Source of the DNA: Paramyrothecium sp. XJ0827
Taxonomy: Eukaryota > Ascomycota > Sordariomycetes > Hypocreales > Stachybotryaceae
Length of the DNA: 64,000 nucleotides
Assembly: GCA_020881915.1 (NCBI GenBank)
Contig: JAJFPB010000007.1
Coordinates: 310,001-374,000, forward strand
Direction of reading: 5' to 3'
Numbering within the stretch: position 1 is the first letter of the stretch; each line of letters starts with the position of its first letter. Of this stretch, positions 58,478 through 64,000 are shown piece by piece. The notes under the pieces are model-generated. The model saw only the letters and a program-made list of their open reading frames with translations. It was not told the origin of the DNA and did no database searches. The translations under genes and the position numbers were made by a program.

Positions 58478-59303
58478 TTATCCTGCAAGGCTGTCGGGAT
58501 CTTCAAGTTTCTTGGTGCGTAGTTCTATCATGGATGTCGCTCCTTTCCCCTGATTAGTATGCGCGCTCACCGAGACATTCTCCAGCGTCTTGTGTGTCCT
58601 GGAGCGTGATCTTGAAAGAACCGTGCCACGTTCCGCTGTTGGAAGCGTAGCCACAGAGGGATCCCGCGTCCCTGGCGGTCGTATCAAAGAGCTTCGAGAA
58701 CAGGTTCCTGACTTGCCCGTAGTCCAGGTCTGTCACGTGGTGGTTGTTCTCAGCCCAATAATGAGCATAGATGAAAGGCCAACGTTTCTCAATGCCAGGG
58801 TCAGATTCGAGAGGGGCGCTTCTATCAACAAGCGTCATGTTTGCACTGATGATATGGCCGCCCTCTTTGCTGACGACGTGAACGGCGTCGCGAACGGAAA
58901 GGTCGGATAGCTCTCGAGCCTGAAGTGCAGCTGCAGTCAGACGATAGGTGACAGTTGCATCATCTTCATCAACGACCTCGGTATCATCAGCAGGCTCAAG
59001 GCCGCGTTTGTTCGGAATGTGGGCTTCATTGTGGTTTTGTGCGCGGCTGGACACCCAGACTCCGTACTGGTGGATGATTTTTCCCCTGGCGGCGTCACTC
59101 AGGGCTCCGATCGAAGAAAACCCGAAGTTCTTCTTCCCAACACAGAGGAATTGGCTGCCACTGCTGTAGACCTTGTGCGTGGCAGAGTTGCAGTTGTCCC
59201 TACGAGCGAGCGAGTGAAGATTGACTTCCTCGCTGCCTGGGATCACGCCAGCTTGGGCAGAGCTAGCCAACAAGGCGGCCTTGGCAAGGATGGAGAATCT
59301 CAT
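58478..59303 (-). CDS. secreted protein of unknown family
   Basis: Exon 1 (58571-59303) and a short exon 2 (58478-58524), joined over a 46-nt intron with a perfect CTAATC branch, give 259 aa. Unspliced reading would end four codons later, after GERAY. A signal peptide is clear (ILAKAALLASSAQAG). Dibasic Kex2-like sites follow (LARRD, PNKRG, EKRW), the last splitting off a C-terminal ~75-residue domain. That domain has WPFIYAHYWAENNHHVTDLDYG, SLCGYASNSGTWHGSF and a closing Cys. The middle part is acidic (ADDTEVVDEDDATV). No family is recognised; an extracellular processed effector-like or wall protein is plausible. Confidence 0.65.
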
Positions 59304-62300
59304 GTTGATTGATGTTGGTTGAGGAAAGAGCTCAAGTTGGAGAGATGGAGGTATGGGCGAATGCGTATTGTTCTGGAGGCTTGCTTGTCAAGGTGGTGAG
59401 TGGATGAGCTCAGAACGTTGAACGCGGGAGGGCATGGGGAATTTATACTTTCCGCCTCCACGGAGACTCCTGTGAGGACCTTGTTCAAGCTTGACAGCAG
59501 GACACCAACTGGCAGGAGGCATGCCAAGAAGTTTGGGTCGGGAAGCTTTCACAGAGGCTATCTGATGGCTAGGCAGAACAGCAGTGAATCACGAACAAGG
59601 ACTCGAGTATGTGATGCTGCATGTACCTAGATCTCTTCTTACTCAGCTTACAATGCAAATCGCTAAGGGTAAAGACACTCACGGGATCCAGTGGGGTTTG
59701 TTTGGCCAATGAATCTCCGATAGGCAAGCATTCACAGAAACCACCTTCGATTCTAGCCGTGGGTTCATCAAGGTGTGGCAGTTCGTGTTCGCCGACAAGG
59801 CAGGTGCTTACACCGACCCTAGCCCAGACGTTCGATCGTCCTGGGTTGCCTATGCATCATGATAGATGGTGTACTTGATTGAGTAACATTAAGTAAAATA
59901 CCACCTATTCTAGCTCTGCATGCCCCTTTCCAGCTTATATGCATGTGCGTTGATTGATCTAGGTGGGCCCTGGCTGGGTTGACTAGAATCTCGTATCGAG
60001 AGCCAGGGGTCGGATGCTGCAATTCATGTGAATAGAGTGTTGAAGTCCGCAATATCCTGCGGAGATCCGTGTCAGGGTGAGAATATCTGTTGTTTCCGTG
60101 GCAGGTGGGCGTCTGACAAAGCACCTCTGGTCGCTGAAAAGAACTGCCAATCTCAACAACGCCGCTGCGTATATCAAGACCGAACACATCGTTTTAATAT
60201 TTGCCTTACGCGGTGATCCCTTCAAGTTGTGAACACAATATCTCAATGGCATTGTTAATTACATGTGATCAAAACTTTATCTCTGTCTGCGAAAGTAATT
60301 ATTTAGACTGGGTGCACTCATTGCATGGCTATACAACTGACGGTCGTCAAACCATTTATTACAAATGATGGATCTCCGACTTCATGGGTGTCTGGCGGAT
60401 CCACTGCATGTCCGAGTATGAACGAAACTCCGCATCATACCGCCCTCAACGCACATCAATGACAGTCGTCCATAATCTGCCAAGGTTGAGCGCAGTTGCC
60501 ACTCGTATAAGAAGCAAACCAAAAATGGAGGCCTCTGCATTGGGTTTATACGAGGCGAGCTTCAAATGATTTGCAACTAACCCCAATCATAATCTGAGAT
60601 TAGGCATGGCGGGTCATGTCATTTGTCTTGGCAGCGTTATCATTGCTGATTCGTCGATAGGGTCTTCACAAGGGCGTGTTCGGGTTGTTCCGTGTTGACA
60701 TGGCGGGGAAGGTGTTCCGTCTAAAAATCTGACAGTAGAACTCTGCTCACACTGCCAACACCGATCGGCAAGCTATCAAAGTAAAAGAAAACGGAAATTT
60801 GTGAACGGGCGTTTGGACAAAGTTTAGTATGCCAGGATCCTTTCTTTGTCCCGACAACCCAGAAGCGCATCCAATCAGGGCATTAATTGGGCCTCCCAAC
60901 CGCCGCTGCCATGTGAGAAGAGAGTGTCTTTAAAGCATCTACCATTGCGTAGGGGTCAATGGATTCTGCGCGTCCCGTACTGATAATCGTGTTAAATTTG
61001 TTTGGAAAAAACGTGTCGAATGGCAATGGTCCAGGATCAGGCCACCCATGCAGCGAACTCTGCTTTTCCACCCTACTTTTGAAATCGTTGAAATAGATCT
61101 AGACATCATGCTATGCGGAGTTGAAATCCTTACTATCTCACGACATATTACGGGTTGATCACAAAACGTGGCGATGTAATTTGAACCGGTTGCTGTTAGA
61201 CTATATGTGTATGAGCAAGTGACTACATGTGCAGCGTTTCGAAGTCCACATTGGGGGAAATGGAAATGAGGAGGCATCGGATGCAACCAGGGCTTGCAGT
61301 GCTATTATCTCCAATGATTTCAGCAAGCGATCAACCGAGAATGAACCCAGCTGCATACCACAAAAGAACTTTTGATGTATCGCGCAAAAGGTCCCATAAG
61401 AGGGGGTTTCCTCCTGACTCCAGCTCCAATGAAACTTTACTTGCTTGGTGCTTTCACAGGGGCTAGGGTATCCCAGCGCATCGCACCTAATTTCGGACGT
61501 GGTTGGCAGGGCTTTCACTGCAGAAGAGTCCCCAATTGAACGTTGTACTTGGTCCGACTCCTTGCCATATCCAAGTGCCAGAAAGAACTGTGGAGATGTC
61601 CAGTCTATCTACTTGCGGTACTAAGGAGCATTTGACATGAGGAGGTTGTTCAGCTGCGTAGGAATGAATTCTCAGATAGGAAACTATTCCTCAACGAGAC
61701 TCAAGTTGCGAATAACCTTATTCTCTCACTCTGATTCTCCTTCCTATTTGGTGAATTTACTGTAAGCAGGAATTGGCCTTCTGTATCCATGCCATCGTAA
61801 CAGTGCTAGCGGAATGTCGGCGCGATAACGCAGGTGGGCGCGAAACACTCCACATTTCTACTGGGTTACACTGCAGATTTGACGACAAACGAATTTGCGG
61901 AATACGATCTGGGCCTCCGCCCCGAACAAGTCGAGCCTCTCTGTAACAGACCGAATTCAAGCTGTATCAGGCCGCATTTGAAACAACTAGAAACGGCCTG
62001 CCCGACAAGCTTCTCACAAGACCAGCCTGCTTGACCCGGTCATTCAAATCCGTCCGAACATCTTCTGGTTTCCCTTGCCGAATATTCCTCCATGAGGCAC
62101 AACCACAAAATAGTAGCTTTTAGTGGCGAAATGCGGATCTCCCCATAAGGTCCTCTTGCTTGCAGTGGAAGTAATGTTACTGTAAACTTTGAGTAGACGA
62201 CTGGGTGTTGATGCTGACAGTGGGGCACTTCCCAGAGCCTCTGGCTTTTCACGCCCTTCAGGTCACAGATCCCAAAACTTTCGTTATACCATGAAATGTC

Positions 62301-62717
62301 AATCTCCATCATGATGCAATACAAAAATCGATGGCTTGCAGTTCTTGCATTTAGCGTTCAGAACGACGGAGAGAGGCGTTGTCTTCTTGCGCGTCTGGGC
62401 TCAATGTGGAATTGAGCAAAATGGTGGACTCCTGGCAAACACTATTTATTTTCGTGAATGTGAGGAAAAGAAGCAGATTCTCAATTTCTACTAAAGGCAT
62501 CAGTGTGGTATAGTTTACATATACACTGGGTATGTGAGTCTTACCAATAGATACAAATCACTGTGTCTATTACAAGATATCCTCCAGCGTTTTATCCTTG
62601 ACTTGGCACACAACCACTGAAATTGCTTCGTCGGCATCATGACTGATAACAGTAGAGTCACATTGAAAAAAGAGATAATATGGCTGCTTAGACCAGGTTT
62701 ACGCATGAGGTTCCTCT
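59304..62717. other. 3.4-kb region without supported genes
   Basis: Only short scattered open frames were found. A 105-codon minus frame at 61201-61518 (LLKSLEIIALQALVASDASS) could be debris of a larger gene, but no neighbours join it. I see no transposon ends or RNA genes. Confidence 0.35.
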
Positions 62718-64000
62718 TCATACAATGGTCACTGTGTCCCACTCGTCCTCATTGTGTTCGCATTCAGCCACCTCCTTGCCGTCCAAGAACATCCATCCAA
62801 TCCTTCTCATCTTTGAGTTCCCACTTTCGTCAGCTGGAATCAGAGCTAGGCCGTATGCAACACGAAGCTCTTCTCCACTGTCGCTTACCTTTGCCTCCTC
62901 TTCGTGCGGTTGGACACCCTCCCTCTGCACTGCTGAGCTCTTGAGGTAACCGCCTAGTATCATGACTTTGATGTCCCAATCCTTCCATTTCCCAGATTTC
63001 TTGTTTTCTTCGTAATCGAGAGTCAACATGTGACCCTCTTTGTCGTTTGTGAATTTTGTCAATACACGTGGGTGGGGCGACATGCCGGCACGCCTCAGTC
63101 GTATCTCGTGGTCGGTGACGGGGACTTTGCTAGGTTCCAGTCGAAGCAGCGGACCTCGCACTTTTATCCAAGCCGAGTCAATTTGCCCGAAAGGATCAGG
63201 TTTGTTCTTCAAGTCCACATTATAGCTCTCGATACTAGCAATGGTTCTCCAACCCTCCTGGAAGCCTGTGGCTGCGATGCCCTGATAGCTGGCCCAACTC
63301 CAGCTTGGCCCTATATATTCAGTAGCAGATTGAGGTGCTCGAGCTCCTAGACCCTGCCATGCCAACCCTTCAATCAAGGCGTTAGACCACAACCCCGCGA
63401 TGTATTGATCGTTCAGAGCGTTGCCTAAGAGCCTAGCAATACCGCTGATGGCCGGAAGCTTATCAGTAGCTTTGGTTAGATTTCGCCGTCCGTAAGCCCA
63501 TAGGAGGTGGTTCCAAGTGGCCCGGGTCTGCGCTATGGTGGCCGCGGACTGTTTGATCTTCTCCAAGCTGCAATATCGTTCAGCGCTCTTACAACCGTCC
63601 TCGCTCACAATGCCATTGTTGCACTCGAAATACATCTGATTTGAGTTGTAGTGCAGAATCCGCCGACCCAGTAAGCGCTCCTGTAAGGCCCACGCTCGCT
63701 TGGCAAGAGGCTCGGATGCAAACTCGAAATGGTCCAGATGGAATTCGTCACTGATTAACACCAGTTGCGCCAATACGCGTCCAATTCCAGGAACCTCCAT
63801 TTGAGCGCTAATGCGAGCCGAGCGCTCATGGAAGCAGCCTTCTTCATTGCCCCTGGCGCGGTTGGCGGCGATGACAACATAAGCGTTTGAGTACACATCG
63901 AACATGCGTGCAGATTCACGAGCCCAGTCATCCTGGTCATCTTGGAAGATGCAGAGACTATCAATCCATAAGTAACGTAGACCGAGATGCCTGGAGATGG
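62718..64000 (-). CDS. HET-domain (heterokaryon incompatibility) protein, 5' end outside window
   Basis: The frame is open from the window edge to the stop at 62718, giving about 427 residues of C-terminal protein. The HET core is visible at the edge: LGLRYLWIDSLCIFQDDQDDWARESARMFDVYSNAYVVIAA, followed by RAWALQERLLGRRILHYNSNQMYFEC and WSWASYQG, all standard in fungal HET proteins. The remaining C-terminus is the usual variable region (FGQIDSAWIKVRGPLLRLEP). HET proteins trigger growth arrest or cell death when incompatible strains fuse. The N-terminal part of the domain lies beyond base 64000, so any partner domain is unseen. Confidence 0.93.
   Translation of the reverse strand, partial: ISRHLGLRYLWIDSLCIFQDDQDDWARESARMFDVYSNAYVVIAANRARGNEEGCFHERSARISAQMEVPGIGRVLAQLVLISDEFHLDHFEFASEPLAKRAWALQERLLGRRILHYNSNQMYFECNNGIVSEDGCKSAERYCSLEKIKQSAATIAQTRATWNHLLWAYGRRNLTKATDKLPAISGIARLLGNALNDQYIAGLWSNALIEGLAWQGLGARAPQSATEYIGPSWSWASYQGIAATGFQEGWRTIASIESYNVDLKNKPDPFGQIDSAWIKVRGPLLRLEPSKVPVTDHEIRLRRAGMSPHPRVLTKFTNDKEGHMLTLDYEENKKSGKWKDWDIKVMILGGYLKSSAVQREGVQPHEEEAKVSDSGEELRVAYGLALIPADESGNSKMRRIGWMFLDGKEVAECEHNEDEWDTVTIV

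Noticed and set aside
1..64000. tRNA, rRNA, CRISPR array or viral sequence
   Set aside because: No A/B-box pair, rRNA block, spaced direct-repeat array or viral gene was recognised on either strand by reading; a covariance-model scan was not possible.

Overview
The window is nuclear DNA of a filamentous ascomycete (Pezizomycotina; probably a Sordariomycete, though the species cannot be fixed by reading). The evidence is genes with many 50-85 nt spliceosomal introns (GTAAGT-type donors, CTAAC/CTGAC branch sites), four Zn2Cys6 regulators, a deuterolysin, a GH55 glucanase, a PTH11-like rhodopsin-domain protein, a HET-domain protein and no prokaryotic signals. Exon junctions were worked out by hand from frame continuity and splice consensus.

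Layout. 0-10 kb: a secreted HESGH zincin, a zinc alcohol dehydrogenase, a Zn2Cys6 regulator and a divergently transcribed secreted GMC oxidoreductase, which could form a small alcohol/sugar oxidation group. 10-21 kb: a single-pass membrane protein with a lectin-like ectodomain, a Zn2Cys6 regulator, a RraA-like pseudogene with two TAG stops, a four-exon heme dioxygenase-like (IDO/PrnB superfamily) gene and a 7-TM rhodopsin-domain protein. 22-37 kb: secretory and accessory genes (deuterolysin, SIRT5-like sirtuin, a tiny beta-gamma-crystallin-like secreted protein spread over four exons, GH55, M14 carboxypeptidase flanked by two decayed direct repeats, and a possible small secreted protein). 37-43 kb: an MBOAT/wax-synthase-type acyltransferase, a soluble HxxxD acetyltransferase and a Zn2Cys6 regulator, a tailoring trio without a visible backbone enzyme. 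43.9 kb: a small myristoylation-motif membrane protein.

45-57 kb is the most interesting part. A DUR3-type sodium:solute symporter, a Zn2Cys6 regulator, a flavin monooxygenase, a two-domain mercaptopyruvate-type sulfurtransferase (rhodanese) and an NTF2-like small protein all have upstream copies of one identical 12-mer, TCGGATGGCCGA. It contains the inverted pair CGG-N4-CCG, the architecture of a Zn2Cys6 dimer site. Five copies were found, all in upstream regions of these genes, and none was seen elsewhere. This looks like an undescribed uptake/oxidation/sulfur-transfer regulon. Its rhodanese gene has been split by a 995-bp hAT-type element (8-bp target duplication, 20-bp terminal inverted repeats, subterminal TGGATTGA repeats) that carries an unrelated 144-codon ORF instead of a transposase. 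Removing the element and one target copy restores the reading frame, so the insertion looks recent.

57-64 kb is gene-poor and AT-rich in part. It contains one orphan secreted protein and ends inside a HET-domain gene.
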